The notes: generated by a model not told the origin, from the sequence alone. A stretch of DNA of 64,000 nt from Actinospica sp035552695 (GCF_035552695.1 NZ_DASZKT010000023.1:1-64000); one strand, 5' to 3'; positions 25,398 through 33,606 are shown, counted from the first letter of the stretch. Program-made: numbers and translations.

Positions 25398-26098
25398 GCC
25401 GTCTCTCCCCTCGCCTGCGCCACGCGCAGCCCGACCAAGGACTCGGGGCCCGCGGAACCGCCGCCGCGCACCGCGTCCTCGCGCAAGTCCTCGAAGCCCG
25501 CGAGGATCCGCTCGGTCTCCCGGAAGGAGCAGACCGCCGGACCCCGGGTGGCGATGACCGGGCGGCCGGCCAGCAGGTCGTCGACCAGCTGCTTGGCCTT
25601 CTCCGGCGTCATGTTGTCGAAGAACTCCCAGTTCACCGTCATCACCGGGGCGAAGTCGCAGGCCGCGTTGCACTCGATGTGCTCGAGCGTCAGGCTCCTG
25701 CCTTCCGCGCTGACCTCGGTGCGCTGGTCGTTGCCGACGCCGAGGTGCTGCTTGAGCGCCGCGAAGATCTCGTCGCCGCCGAGCACCGCGCACAGCGTGT
25801 TGGTGCACACCCCGACGTGGAAGTCGCCGACCTGCTGCCGCTTGTACATCGAATAGAAGGTGGCGACGCCGCTGACCTCTGCCGTCGTCAGATCGAGCTT
25901 GTCGGCGCAGTACTTGATGCCGTCACCCGAGACGTAGCCCTCCTCGGCCTGCACGAGGTGCAGCAGCGGCAGCAGGGCCGAGCGGTCGACCGGGTACCGC
26001 GCGATCACCGCGTCGGCGTCCCGGTCGAGCCGGTCGCGCACCTCCTGGGGATAGCCCTTCGGCGGAACGACGGGCATTCCGATCTCAGTGCTGCTCAA
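25394..26098 (-). CDS. nuoE: NADH-quinone oxidoreductase subunit E
   Basis: 234-residue thioredoxin-like 2Fe-2S subunit. The four cluster ligands lie in VCTNTLCAV and ECNAACDFAP. The chosen start is TTG at 26098: it overlaps the nuoD stop (TTGA), as at several other junctions, and is preceded by GGAGGTG at ideal spacing. An ATG at 26077, seven codons inside, lacks a good ribosome site but is the alternative. The C-terminal tail after about residue 200 is variable and Gly-rich. Confidence 0.9.
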   Translation of the reverse strand: MSSTEIGMPVVPPKGYPQEVRDRLDRDADAVIARYPVDRSALLPLLHLVQAEEGYVSGDGIKYCADKLDLTTAEVSGVATFYSMYKRQQVGDFHVGVCTNTLCAVLGGDEIFAALKQHLGVGNDQRTEVSAEGRSLTLEHIECNAACDFAPVMTVNWEFFDNMTPEKAKQLVDDLLAGRPVIATRGPAVCSFRETERILAGFEDLREDAVRGGGSAGPESLVGLRVAQARGETA

Positions 26099-27495
26099 CG
26101 GTCGACACCTCCCATCACGGGGTCGAGGCTGGCGACAGCCACGATCAGGTCGGCGATCATGCCGCCCTCGGCCATCACGGACACGGCCTGCAGGTTGTTG
26201 AACGAGGGATCGCGGAAGTGCACCCGGTACGGCCGCGTGCCCCCGTCCGAGACCGCGTGGCAGCCGAGCTCGCCCTTCGGCGACTCGATGCCCACGTAGA
26301 CCTGCCCGGGCGGTACGTGGAAGCCCTCCGTCACCAGCTTGAAGTGGTGGATCAGCGCCTCCATGGACTCGCCCATGATGTGCCGGATGTGGTCCAGCGA
26401 GTTGCCCATGCCGTCGCCGCCGAGGGCGAGCTGCGCGGGCCAGGCGATCTTCCGGTCCTCGATCATCACCGGGCCCGGCTTGAGCTTCTCCAGGCACTGC
26501 TCGATGATGCGCAGCGACTGGCGCACCTCGTCCATCCGGATCCGGTAGCGGCCGTAGGAGTCGCTGGTGTCCCAGGTGACGACCTCGAAGTCGTAGTTCT
26601 CATAGCCGCAGTACGGCTGCGACTTGCGCAGGTCGTGCGGCAGGCCGGTCGCCCGGAGCGGCGGCCCGGTGATGCCGAGCGCCATGCACCCGGTCAGGTC
26701 CAGGTACCCGACGCCCTCGGTGCGCCCCTTGAAGATCGGGTTCTCGTTGCACAGGGCCTCGATGTCCTTCATCCGAGTCGGCATCAGCGCCAGGAACTCG
26801 CGGATCTTGTCCACCGCGCCGGGCGGCAGGTCCTGCGAGACGCCGCCCGGCCGGATGAACGCGTGGTTCATCCGCAGGCCGGTGATCATCTCGAAGATGT
26901 CCAGCACCAGCTCGCGCTCGCGGAAGCCGAAGATCATCGCGCTCAGCGCGCCCATCTCCATGCCGCCGGTGGCGATGCACACCATGTGCGAGGCGATCCG
27001 GTTGAGCTCCATCAGCAGCACCCGGATGACGCTGGCCCGCTCCGGGATCTGCTCCTCGACGCCGAGCAGCTTCTCCACCGCGAGGCAGTACGCGACCTCC
27101 TGGAACAGCGGCGTCGTGTAGTCCATCCGCGTGACGAAGGTGCAGCCCTGCGTCCAGTTGCGGTACTCGAGATTCTTCTCGATCCCGGTGTGCAGGAAGC
27201 CGATCCCGCAGCGGACCTCGGTGACGGTCTCGCCCTCGGTCTCGACGACGAGCCGCAGCACCCCGTGCGTGGACGGGTGCTGCGGCCCCATGTTGACGAC
27301 GATCCGCTCCTCGACCGGCTCGCCCTCCTCGGCGGACGCCAGCTCCCGGGCGATCTCGTCCCAGTCGCCTCCGGTCAGCGTGAAGACCGCGTCGGTGCCC
27401 TCCTCGGAGCCGGCCCCGCCGGCCGCCGCGTACGGGTCGAAGTTCGGCTCGTCGGACGCGCCGCCGTCCACCGGCTGTGCGAGATCGACGCTCAT
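26095..27495 (-). CDS. nuoD: NADH-quinone oxidoreductase subunit D
   Basis: 466-residue 49-kDa subunit that shapes the quinone site; related to NiFe-hydrogenase large subunits. The conserved NMGPQHPSTHGVLRL is near residue 68, and the C-terminal DPVMGGVDR is typical. An N-terminal extension of about 65 acidic residues precedes the domain. The ATG overlaps the nuoC stop (ATGA). Confidence 0.96.
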   Translation of the reverse strand: MSVDLAQPVDGGASDEPNFDPYAAAGGAGSEEGTDAVFTLTGGDWDEIARELASAEEGEPVEERIVVNMGPQHPSTHGVLRLVVETEGETVTEVRCGIGFLHTGIEKNLEYRNWTQGCTFVTRMDYTTPLFQEVAYCLAVEKLLGVEEQIPERASVIRVLLMELNRIASHMVCIATGGMEMGALSAMIFGFRERELVLDIFEMITGLRMNHAFIRPGGVSQDLPPGAVDKIREFLALMPTRMKDIEALCNENPIFKGRTEGVGYLDLTGCMALGITGPPLRATGLPHDLRKSQPYCGYENYDFEVVTWDTSDSYGRYRIRMDEVRQSLRIIEQCLEKLKPGPVMIEDRKIAWPAQLALGGDGMGNSLDHIRHIMGESMEALIHHFKLVTEGFHVPPGQVYVGIESPKGELGCHAVSDGGTRPYRVHFRDPSFNNLQAVSVMAEGGMIADLIVAVASLDPVMGGVDR

Positions 27496-28217
27496 CGGTA
27501 GCTCCTTCGCTGATCCGGGGAGGGGATCTGCGCGCCCTTGAACTCGACGGGGATGCCGCCGAGCGGGTAGTCCTTGCGCTGCGGATGGCCGGGCCAGTCG
27601 TCCGGCATCAGGATCCTGGTGAGCGCGGGGTGGCCGTCGAAGACGATGCCGAACATGTCCCAGGTCTCCCGCTCGTGCCAGTCGGTCGCGGGGTACACCC
27701 CGGTCAGCGACGGCAGGTGCGGGTCCTCGTCGGGACAGCTGGTCGCCAGGTGCACGCGCCGGTTGTGCGTGATCGACAGCAGCGGCACCAGGATCTGCAG
27801 CTCGCGGCCGGCGTCGTCGGGGAAGTGCACCCCTGACACGCCGAGGCAGAGCTCGAATCTCAGGGCCGGATCGTCGCGCATCGTCTTGGCGACGGCGACC
27901 AGGTGCTCGCGGCGCACGTGGAAGGTGAGCTGGTCGCGGTGCACCACGACCTTCTCGATGGCCCGCTCCGGCGCCAGGTCGCGCTCCTCGAGCGCGCCGA
28001 AGAGCTCGTTCTCGACCTCGTCGAAGTAGCCGCCGTACGGCCGGGGCGACTGCCCGGGGAACTCGATCGTCCGCACCAGGCGGCCGTAGCCCGAGGTGTC
28101 CCCGCTGGTCCCGTTGCCGCCGAACATGCCGCGGCGCACGGCCACGACCTCGGCCGCCTGCTCGGCGAGCGGCTGCGGCAGCTCAGGCCCGGCCTTCTCG
28201 GGAAGGTTCTGACTCAT
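27492..28217 (-). CDS. nuoC: NADH-quinone oxidoreductase subunit C
   Basis: 241-residue 30-kDa subunit. It contains YPATDWHERETWDMFGI and the C-terminal DWPGHPQRKDYPLGG, diagnostic of the family. The ATG at 28217 overlaps the stop of a 28-codon ORF lying between nuoB and nuoC, with GAGGTGG as ribosome site. NuoC and NuoD are separate here, unlike the fused E. coli form. Confidence 0.96.
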   Translation of the reverse strand: MSQNLPEKAGPELPQPLAEQAAEVVAVRRGMFGGNGTSGDTSGYGRLVRTIEFPGQSPRPYGGYFDEVENELFGALEERDLAPERAIEKVVVHRDQLTFHVRREHLVAVAKTMRDDPALRFELCLGVSGVHFPDDAGRELQILVPLLSITHNRRVHLATSCPDEDPHLPSLTGVYPATDWHERETWDMFGIVFDGHPALTRILMPDDWPGHPQRKDYPLGGIPVEFKGAQIPSPDQRRSYR

Positions 28218-28300
28218 GCGACCACCTCGCCGGCGCTCGGCGGACGCATGCGCGCAACCACTGTGCTCAATGATTCGCTCGCAAGCTCGCTCATCGTCAT
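28214..28300 (-). CDS. 28-codon micro-ORF bridging nuoB and nuoC
   Basis: It encodes MTMSELASESLSTVVARM followed by RPPSAGEVVA. Its ATG overlaps the nuoB stop (TGATG) and its TGA overlaps the nuoC ATG (ATGA), so it fills the 82-bp gap exactly with continuous stop-start coupling. It is too short for domain recognition and has no hydrophobic segment. It may be a translational relay or a small accessory peptide; conservation would decide. Confidence 0.45.
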   Translation of the reverse strand: MTMSELASESLSTVVARMRPPSAGEVVA

Positions 28301-28854
28301 CAGCGCAGCAGCCCCTTCATCTCGATCGTCGGGAGCGCGTTGAGGGCCGCCTGCTCGGCCGCGCGCGCGGCCGCCTCGCGGTCGACGCCGAGCGGCATCT
28401 TCTGGATCTCCTCGTGCAGCTTGATGATCGCGTCCATCAGCATCTCCGGCCGGGGCGGGCAGCCGGGCAGGTAGATGTCGACCGGCACGACGTGGTCCAC
28501 GCCCTGCACGATCGCGTAGTTGTTGAACATGCCGCCGGAGGAGGCGCAGACCCCCATGGAAAGCACCCACTTGGGGTTCGGCATCTGGTCGTAGATCTGC
28601 CGCAGCACCGGCGCCATCTTCTGGCTGACCCGGCCGGCCACGATCATCAGATCGGCCTGCCGCGGCGAGGCGCGGAAGACCTCCATTCCGAAGCGGGCCA
28701 GGTCGTAGCGGCCGGCGCCGGTGGCCATCATCTCGATGGCGCAGCAGGCCAGACCGAAGGTGGCGGGCCACAGCGAGCCCTTGCGCATGTACCCCGCGAG
28801 GCCCTCCACCGTGCTGAGCATGAAGCCGCTGGGGACCTTCTCCTCGATACCCAT
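28300..28854 (-). CDS. nuoB: NADH-quinone oxidoreductase subunit B
   Basis: 184-residue subunit carrying cluster N2, the last Fe-S centre before quinone. The ligands are the tandem Cys37-Cys38 (FGLACCAIE), the Cys in SMGVCASSGG and the Cys in LPGCPPRPE. The ATG at 28854 gives the usual length; an upstream in-frame extension of 17 residues has no family support. It starts 16 bp after the nuoA stop. Confidence 0.96.
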   Translation of the reverse strand: MGIEEKVPSGFMLSTVEGLAGYMRKGSLWPATFGLACCAIEMMATGAGRYDLARFGMEVFRASPRQADLMIVAGRVSQKMAPVLRQIYDQMPNPKWVLSMGVCASSGGMFNNYAIVQGVDHVVPVDIYLPGCPPRPEMLMDAIIKLHEEIQKMPLGVDREAAARAAEQAALNALPTIEMKGLLR

Positions 28855-28870
28855 AGGACCCGAAGACCTC

Positions 28871-29230
28871 CTAGTCCCACTCGAGTCCGCCGCGCCGCCA
28901 GACATAGGCGTAGGCGACGAAGACGGTGAGGATGAACAGGAACATTTCCGCGAGCCCGAACCAGCCGAGGGAGTCGAAGGCCACGGCCCACGGGTACAGG
29001 AAGACGATCTCGATGTCGAAGACGATGAAGAGCATCGCCGTCAGGTAGTACTTGACCGGGAAGCGGCCGCCGCCGACCGGCTGCGGGGTGGGTTCGATGC
29101 CGCACTCGTAGCTGTCGTACTTGGCCCGGTTGTATCGCTTGGGGCCGGTCATCGCGCCCATCGCGACCGAGAAGACCGCGAAGCCTCCCGCGATCAGGGC
29201 CAGGATGAGCACCGGGACGTACGTGTCCAT
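28871..29230 (-). CDS. nuoA: NADH-quinone oxidoreductase subunit A
   Basis: 119-residue three-helix membrane subunit and first gene of the operon. It contains YECGIEPTPQPVGGGRFPVKYY and FDIEIVFLYPWA. The ATG at 29230 is preceded by GGGAGGTGG. A Rex-type operator lies 25 bp upstream. Confidence 0.96.
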   Translation of the reverse strand: MDTYVPVLILALIAGGFAVFSVAMGAMTGPKRYNRAKYDSYECGIEPTPQPVGGGRFPVKYYLTAMLFIVFDIEIVFLYPWAVAFDSLGWFGLAEMFLFILTVFVAYAYVWRRGGLEWD

Positions 29231-29254
29231 CCGCGCCGCCACCTCCCTTGCTCC

Positions 29255-29272
29255 TCGTGAAGGAATTCACAA
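29255..29272. promoter_or_regulatory. Rex (redox) operator upstream of nuoA
   Basis: On the minus strand the site reads TTGTGAATTCCTTCACGA, matching the Rex consensus TTGTGAAnnnnTTCACAA at 13 of 14 defined positions. It lies 25 bp upstream of the nuoA start. Rex senses NADH/NAD+ and is known to repress the nuo operon in Streptomyces. Confidence 0.85.
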
Positions 29273-29355
29273 GCCCAACGCGGTGGGGGCCGCCGCGTCA
29301 CGCTCTTCGCCTGGGACTGTGATCTTTTGCCGCGAACCTGCCTTACTCGCCGCAC

Positions 29356-29384
29356 ATCCTACGCCGCGTCAGATGTGATGTCCG
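29356..29384 (-). promoter_or_regulatory. Candidate nuo promoter
   Basis: CGGACA (29379-29384) and TAGGAT (29356-29361) are separated by 17 bp on the minus strand. A start near 29349 would give a leader of about 120 nt containing the Rex box downstream of the start, where Rex would act as a roadblock. Confidence 0.35.
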
Positions 29385-29449
29385 CCACGGCCCGATGTCG
29401 CGAGCTTCGCCTGATCCGTAACGTAGTCCTCACAGGCCGCATCGCGCTT

Positions 29450-29465
29450 CGTGATCTGCGTCACG
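29450..29465. promoter_or_regulatory. CRP-like palindrome, site 2
   Basis: CGTGA-TCTGCG-TCACG: perfect 5-bp half-sites with the 6-bp spacing of CRP-type sites (GTGA-N6-TCAC), upstream of the nuo promoter region. Confidence 0.5.
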
Positions 29466-29539
29466 CCCAGGTCACCCGCAATCGGATAGATCCGAAATGA
29501 TCGTCGATCACGGCGTGGACATTTCGTGATGATCTACGC

Positions 29540-29557
29540 TTGTGATCGCCGTCACAA
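29540..29557. promoter_or_regulatory. CRP/FNR-family operator, site 1
   Basis: TTGTGA-TCGCCG-TCACAA: perfect 6-bp inverted half-sites with a 6-bp spacer, equal to the CRP/GlxR consensus TGTGA-N6-TCACA. It is about 310 bp upstream of nuoA; no other start codon lies in this intergenic region. Confidence 0.65.
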
Positions 29558-29667
29558 TCCTTCGAGTGACGGTCCGCGCATGATCCAACCGGTGAGATCG
29601 CTTTGACTTCCGCTCTCTACCTAATGTAGAAGCCGATCACCGTATCCGGAAGACGACCGGAAGACAA

Positions 29668-29706
29668 AAAGTCCCCTTCATCCGAAATCTGGATGAAGGG
29701 GACTTT
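29668..29706 (-). terminator. Intrinsic terminator of the reductase gene
   Basis: Perfect 16-bp stem (29668-29683 and 29691-29706) with a 7-nt loop, followed on the minus strand by a T-run (TTTTTGTCTT). It lies 45 bp after the reductase stop and is a textbook rho-independent terminator. Confidence 0.92.
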
Positions 29707-29750
29707 CCCCGCAATACATGTCTTACTCGGGCGTCGTGGGCGTCGCGCGG

Positions 29751-31028
29751 CTACGCCCGCGGGGTCACCTTGGCGAGGCCGTTGATGATCCGGTCCATCG
29801 CGTCGCCGCCGCGCGGATCGGTGAGGTTCGCCAGCAGCTTGAGGGTGAACTTCATCAGCATCGGGTGCGAGAGGCCGCGCTGGGTCGCCAGCTGCATCAC
29901 CTTGGGGTTGCCGATCAGCTTCACGAAGTACCGGCCGAGCGTGTAGTAGCCGCCGTAGGTCTCGCCGAGGATCCGCGGGTAGTCGGACAGCGCCAGCTCC
30001 CGCGCGTACGTGCCGGTGCGCGCCTTGGCCTGGGCGATCACCCGCGCGGCCAGCTCGCCGGATTCCATGGCGTACGCGATGCCCTCGCCGTTGAACGGGT
30101 TGACCATGCCGCCGGCGTCGCCGACCAGCAGCAGCCCGCGGGTGTAGTGCGGCTTGCGGTTGAAGCCCATCGGCAGCGCGGCGCCGCGGATCGGGACGGT
30201 CCGGTTCTCCTCGGTCAGCTCCCACTCCTGGGGCGTGGTGGCCAGCCAGCGCTGCATCATGTCCCGGTAGTCCACCTTGCCGAAGGCCTTGGAGGTGTCC
30301 AGGATCCCGAGGCCGATGTTCGAGGTGCCGTCGCCCATGCCGAAGATCCAGCCGTAGCCGGGCAGCAGGCGGTCCGGGTGCTTGGCGTCGGACAGCTCGA
30401 GCCAGGACTCGAGGTAGTCGTCGGTGTGCCGCGGGTTCTTGTAGTACGCGCGGTAGGCCACGCCCATCGGCCGGTCCTCGCGCTTGTGCAGGCCCATCGC
30501 GATGGACAGCCGGGTCGAGTTGCCGTCGGCCGCGACGACGAGCGGTGCGTGGAACTCGGTGTCGGTCTTCTCGCCGCCGAGCCGCGCGGACACGCCGGTG
30601 ATCCGCGAGGTGCGCGGGTCCAGGATCGGCGCGGTGACGTTGCAGTCCTCCAGCAGCCGCACCCCCGCCTGCTTCGCCTGCCGGGCCAGCAGGTCGTCGA
30701 AGTCGGCGCGCGGCCGGACGAGGCCGTAGTTCGGGTGCGCGGCGAGTTCCGGCCAGTCCAGTTCGAGCTGGACGCCGCCGGCGAGGATGCGCAGGCCGCG
30801 ATTGTGCAGCCAGCCGTTGGCGGGCGAGGTGTCGATGCCCATCCGCACCAGCTGGGTGACGGCGCGCGGGGTGAGCCCGTCGCCGCAGATCTTCTCGCGC
30901 GGGAACGTGGTCTTCTCCAGCAGCAGGACGTCGAGGCCCGCCCGCGCCAGGTGGTACGCGGTCGTCGACCCGGCCGGTCCGGCGCCGACGACGATGACGT
31001 CGGCCTGGTTCTCGCTCAAGCTCTGCAC
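29751..31028 (-). CDS. Geranylgeranyl reductase family FAD-dependent oxidoreductase
   Basis: 425-residue flavoprotein. The N-terminal dinucleotide site is VIVVGAGPAGSTTAYHLARAG, with the family motif EKICGDGLTPRAV and the second FAD site LLVGDAGGMVNPFNGEGI. The homologue in mycobacteria (MenJ) saturates one isoprene unit of menaquinone; the position among menaquinone genes and next to nuo supports that role here. The start GTG at 31028 lacks a Shine-Dalgarno and lies 6 nt after TAGACT, so the mRNA is probably leaderless. A strong terminator follows. Confidence 0.9.
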   Translation of the reverse strand: MQSLSENQADVIVVGAGPAGSTTAYHLARAGLDVLLLEKTTFPREKICGDGLTPRAVTQLVRMGIDTSPANGWLHNRGLRILAGGVQLELDWPELAAHPNYGLVRPRADFDDLLARQAKQAGVRLLEDCNVTAPILDPRTSRITGVSARLGGEKTDTEFHAPLVVAADGNSTRLSIAMGLHKREDRPMGVAYRAYYKNPRHTDDYLESWLELSDAKHPDRLLPGYGWIFGMGDGTSNIGLGILDTSKAFGKVDYRDMMQRWLATTPQEWELTEENRTVPIRGAALPMGFNRKPHYTRGLLLVGDAGGMVNPFNGEGIAYAMESGELAARVIAQAKARTGTYARELALSDYPRILGETYGGYYTLGRYFVKLIGNPKVMQLATQRGLSHPMLMKFTLKLLANLTDPRGGDAMDRIINGLAKVTPRA

Positions 31029-31034
31029 ATCGGA

Positions 31035-31040
31035 AGTCTA
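31035..31040 (-). promoter_or_regulatory. -10 element for leaderless reductase transcript
   Basis: TAGACT on the minus strand, 6 nt before the GTG start at 31028; no ribosome site is present. It is the same hexamer as before rarD. Confidence 0.45.
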
Positions 31041-31104
31041 GCCGGACCGATTGTCCGCTCTTCGGTTGCTCCCGCTTCACGGTCTGCCGGCCGCCCCGCC
31101 CAAG

Positions 31105-32697
31105 TCAGTCGATGCCGAGCCCCTCGCCGGACGGCGCGCCGTCGGCCGCGGTGTTGTCGTTCGCCGGGTGCGTCCTGCCGACCGGTCCCCGCGCGAACGC
31201 CGTCAGCAGGTTCAGCGTCGCGCGGCGCACGAACTGCCGCGCCGCGGTGCCGAAGTGCGACGAGCACTGGGATCCGAGCGCGCACTCCCAGCGCATCGTG
31301 CCCGCGTCGAACACGCCGGCGCCGGAAGTGACCGTGTAGTACGCGGATTCCTGGTAGCTGCCCCGGCCCTGGCAGGTCAGCGGCGAATGGCTGAGCACTT
31401 CGATCGGATGCGGCGTCGTCGCGATGTCCACGACGCGGTCGTACTCCGGACCGACGAGCCCGGGGAACGACGTGCCCTGCGTCGCTCCCGTCCCCGCGAA
31501 GATCCAGTTGTCGGGGTCGTACACCACGTACGCCGCGTCGACCGGATTGCATTGGTAGAGCGCGCCGGTGAGCGCGTTCTCCGGCCGCGGGTCAGGGGCA
31601 TAACGCCAGTCCTGCGTGGCGTCGGACGGGTTGGTGGAGGCGAGCGGGTCGATCGAATAGTCCTTGTAGCAGATCACCAAGCGGTCGGCCCCGAGCTGCG
31701 TCGTGCCCCACCTGATGTGCCGGAAGATCGAGTTCGCGCCTAGGAACGCGAGGTTCGTGCCGTGCTGATCGCGCGCGTTCGTCAGGGTGCTGCGCATCGT
31801 CGCGGAGTAGTACTCGTCGTGTCCGTCCGAGACGATCGCCCGCGCGCCTTCGAAGAGTTGAGGACTGGTCTCGAGTTCGAGGTCGGTTTCGTAGGCGACC
31901 GGAAGGTCGTGCTGTTCGGCGAAGGAGACCATGGCCTGATCGAAGGGAAAGAACAGGCCATCGCCCTCCGGCTCGTCCGGATCGATATAGGGCCGATCGA
32001 ATGACACCGCGTACGCCCGATCGCCGTACGCGCCGTCCGCCCCCTGATAGAGCGAATAGCCGCCCCAGGTGTTGTAGGCCTGCCACGTCGTGATCCCGGC
32101 GACCAGCACGACCTTGCCGGCAGTGGAGGTCGAGTGCACGACCAGCGGCACGTAGCGCTGCTTGCCGGCCGAGGAGACGAGCTTGATCAGATATTCGCCG
32201 GGCACCCATCCGGTGGTATCGACGGTCACCGAGGGCTGCCAATTGCATTCGACCGTCCGAGTGGACGCATTCGTGGATTGCGCCGTCTGATGGACGCCTT
32301 TCGTCTCCGCGGATTGCCATACCTTCGTGCCGTCCGCGCCGCCGTAGTAACCGATCCGGTAAGCCGTCGCGGTGAATGAGGCAGCCGTGGTCGAGACGTA
32401 GAGCTTGAAGGACTGCCCCGGCGCGACCGAGGCGAGGTTCGTGTAGCCCTCGATCGCGTCCTGCGCGCCGAGCGCGTTCTCGTCGATGGCCCAGGAGCGG
32501 TCGCCGGGCTTGGCGTTCTCGGCGGCCACGTCGATGCCGGGCGTGGCCGCGGCCGTTGCCGCCCCGGTGCCCGTGCCCGCAGGCCTCTGATCCGGGCCCG
32601 CGGACGCCGACGTACCGCCGCCGGAGCCCCCCGTGCACGCCGCGAGGAGCATGAGCAGGCAGGTCAGCGCCGCCGTGGCCGTCCGACGCGCAACCAT
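31105..32697 (-). CDS. Lipoprotein with N,N-dimethylformamidase beta-subunit-like domain
   Basis: 530-residue predicted lipoprotein. The signal peptide (MVARRTATAALTCLLMLLAAC) ends in the lipobox LAAC and is followed by a Gly/Ser/Ala-rich spacer. Residues about 75-500 resemble the large-subunit domain of bacterial N,N-dimethylformamidase: an immunoglobulin-like N-terminal part, then WQAYNTWGGYSLY, RPYIDPDEPEGDG, YETDLELE and SDGHDEYY. Secreted homologues are common in actinobacteria, with unknown substrates. The ATG at 32697 is preceded by AAAGGGG. It is divergent from menG with only 49 bp between the starts, so the promoters must overlap. Confidence 0.8.
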   Translation of the reverse strand: MVARRTATAALTCLLMLLAACTGGSGGGTSASAGPDQRPAGTGTGAATAAATPGIDVAAENAKPGDRSWAIDENALGAQDAIEGYTNLASVAPGQSFKLYVSTTAASFTATAYRIGYYGGADGTKVWQSAETKGVHQTAQSTNASTRTVECNWQPSVTVDTTGWVPGEYLIKLVSSAGKQRYVPLVVHSTSTAGKVVLVAGITTWQAYNTWGGYSLYQGADGAYGDRAYAVSFDRPYIDPDEPEGDGLFFPFDQAMVSFAEQHDLPVAYETDLELETSPQLFEGARAIVSDGHDEYYSATMRSTLTNARDQHGTNLAFLGANSIFRHIRWGTTQLGADRLVICYKDYSIDPLASTNPSDATQDWRYAPDPRPENALTGALYQCNPVDAAYVVYDPDNWIFAGTGATQGTSFPGLVGPEYDRVVDIATTPHPIEVLSHSPLTCQGRGSYQESAYYTVTSGAGVFDAGTMRWECALGSQCSSHFGTAARQFVRRATLNLLTAFARGPVGRTHPANDNTAADGAPSGEGLGID

Positions 32698-32746
32698 ATC
32701 GAGCCCCTTTACCCACACGCCTACCCGAAGGTGCCAGGATAGGTCT

Positions 32747-33436
32747 ATGAGCAGAGCGTCGTTGGCCAAGAAGCCTCACGAAGTCGCGGAAATGTTCGAC
32801 GGAGTCGCCGAGCGCTACGACCTGACAAACGACCTGCTGTCGCTGGGCCAGGCCCGACTGTGGCGGCGCGCCGTCGCGCAAGCGGTGGACGCCCGGCCCG
32901 GCGAGCGCGTACTCGACCTCGCGGCCGGGACCGGCACCTCGTCCGCCCCCTTCCAGCAGGCCGGCGCGAGCGTGGTGGCCTGCGACTTCTCGCTCGGCAT
33001 GCTCGAGGTCGGCCACGACCGGAACCCGCACCTCGACTTCGTCGCCGGCGACGCGACCAGGCTCCCCTTCCGCGACGCGAGCTTCGACGCGGTCACGATC
33101 TCCTTCGGCCTGCGCAACGTCGAGGACACCACCGCCGCCCTCCGCGAACTGCACCGCGTCACCAAGCCCGGCGGCCGCCTCCTGGTCTGCGAGTTCTCGC
33201 ACCCGACGTTCGCCGCGTTCCGCACCGTGTACCTCGAGTACCTGATGCGCGCGCTCCCGGCGATCGCCAGCAAGGTCGCGAGCAACCCCGACGCGTACGT
33301 GTACCTCGCCGAGTCCATCCGCGCGTGGCCCGACCAGCGCGGCCTCGCCACCCTGATCCAGGCCTCGGGTTGGTCCAAGGTCGCCTGGCGGGACCTGACC
33401 GGCGGCATCGTGACGCTGCACCGCGCCACGGCGTGA
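32747..33436 (+). CDS. menG: Demethylmenaquinone methyltransferase
   Basis: 229-residue SAM-dependent C-methyltransferase of the UbiE/MenG family; it methylates demethylmenaquinone in the last step of menaquinone synthesis. The family motifs are VAERYDLTNDLLSLGQ, the SAM-binding LDLAAGTGTSS, the acidic loop CDFSLGML, and ISFGLRNVED. The ATG at 32747 matches the family N-terminus; upstream frame extension overlaps the divergent lipoprotein promoter. The stop overlaps the start of a cupin fragment (GTGA). Confidence 0.94.
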   Translation: MSRASLAKKPHEVAEMFDGVAERYDLTNDLLSLGQARLWRRAVAQAVDARPGERVLDLAAGTGTSSAPFQQAGASVVACDFSLGMLEVGHDRNPHLDFVAGDATRLPFRDASFDAVTISFGLRNVEDTTAALRELHRVTKPGGRLLVCEFSHPTFAAFRTVYLEYLMRALPAIASKVASNPDAYVYLAESIRAWPDQRGLATLIQASGWSKVAWRDLTGGIVTLHRATA

Positions 33437-33600
33437 ACCCCGAGATCCTCGCGCAGGGGGTCTACGTGGTCGCCGGCGTCTTCAACGACGGCGCGCGCGA
33501 CTATCCGGCCGGAACCTTCCTGCACGCCCCGGCCGGAACGTGGCACGTACCCGCGACGACGACCGGGTGCACGCTGTTCGTTTTCTACCCCGAGGGCTAG
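33433..33600 (+). pseudogene. Truncated cupin (ChrR-like C-terminal half), coupled to menG
   Basis: 55 codons from a GTG overlapping the menG stop. FNDGARDYPAGTFLHAPAGT followed by WHVP resembles the second half of ChrR-type cupins (EGxFxDExGxYPAGTxxxxPxGSxH), including a candidate metal-binding His. The first cupin half with the HxH motif is missing and cannot be found in the overlapping menG sequence. It is probably a decayed gene; a short functional cupin is less likely. Confidence 0.5.
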
Positions 33601-33606
33601 CCGCCT

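Larger units (their letters stand above)
29231..29667. other. nuo upstream intergenic region
   Basis: A stretch of more than 400 bp without genes. It holds the Rex box, a candidate promoter, two CRP-like palindromes, a TCGGAT-AG-ATCCGA palindrome (29482-29495) and an ATCACG/CGTGAT inverted pair (29507-29512, 29525-29530). Because the reductase gene ends before it, all of this can only serve the nuo operon, unless an unseen RNA is present. Confidence 0.6.

Noticed and set aside
21570..25856. 1428-codon open frame on the plus strand opposite nuoG, nuoF and nuoE
   Set aside because: Antisense shadow of high-GC codons: Arg/Ala/Gly/Asp-rich, no domain, and opposite three certain genes.
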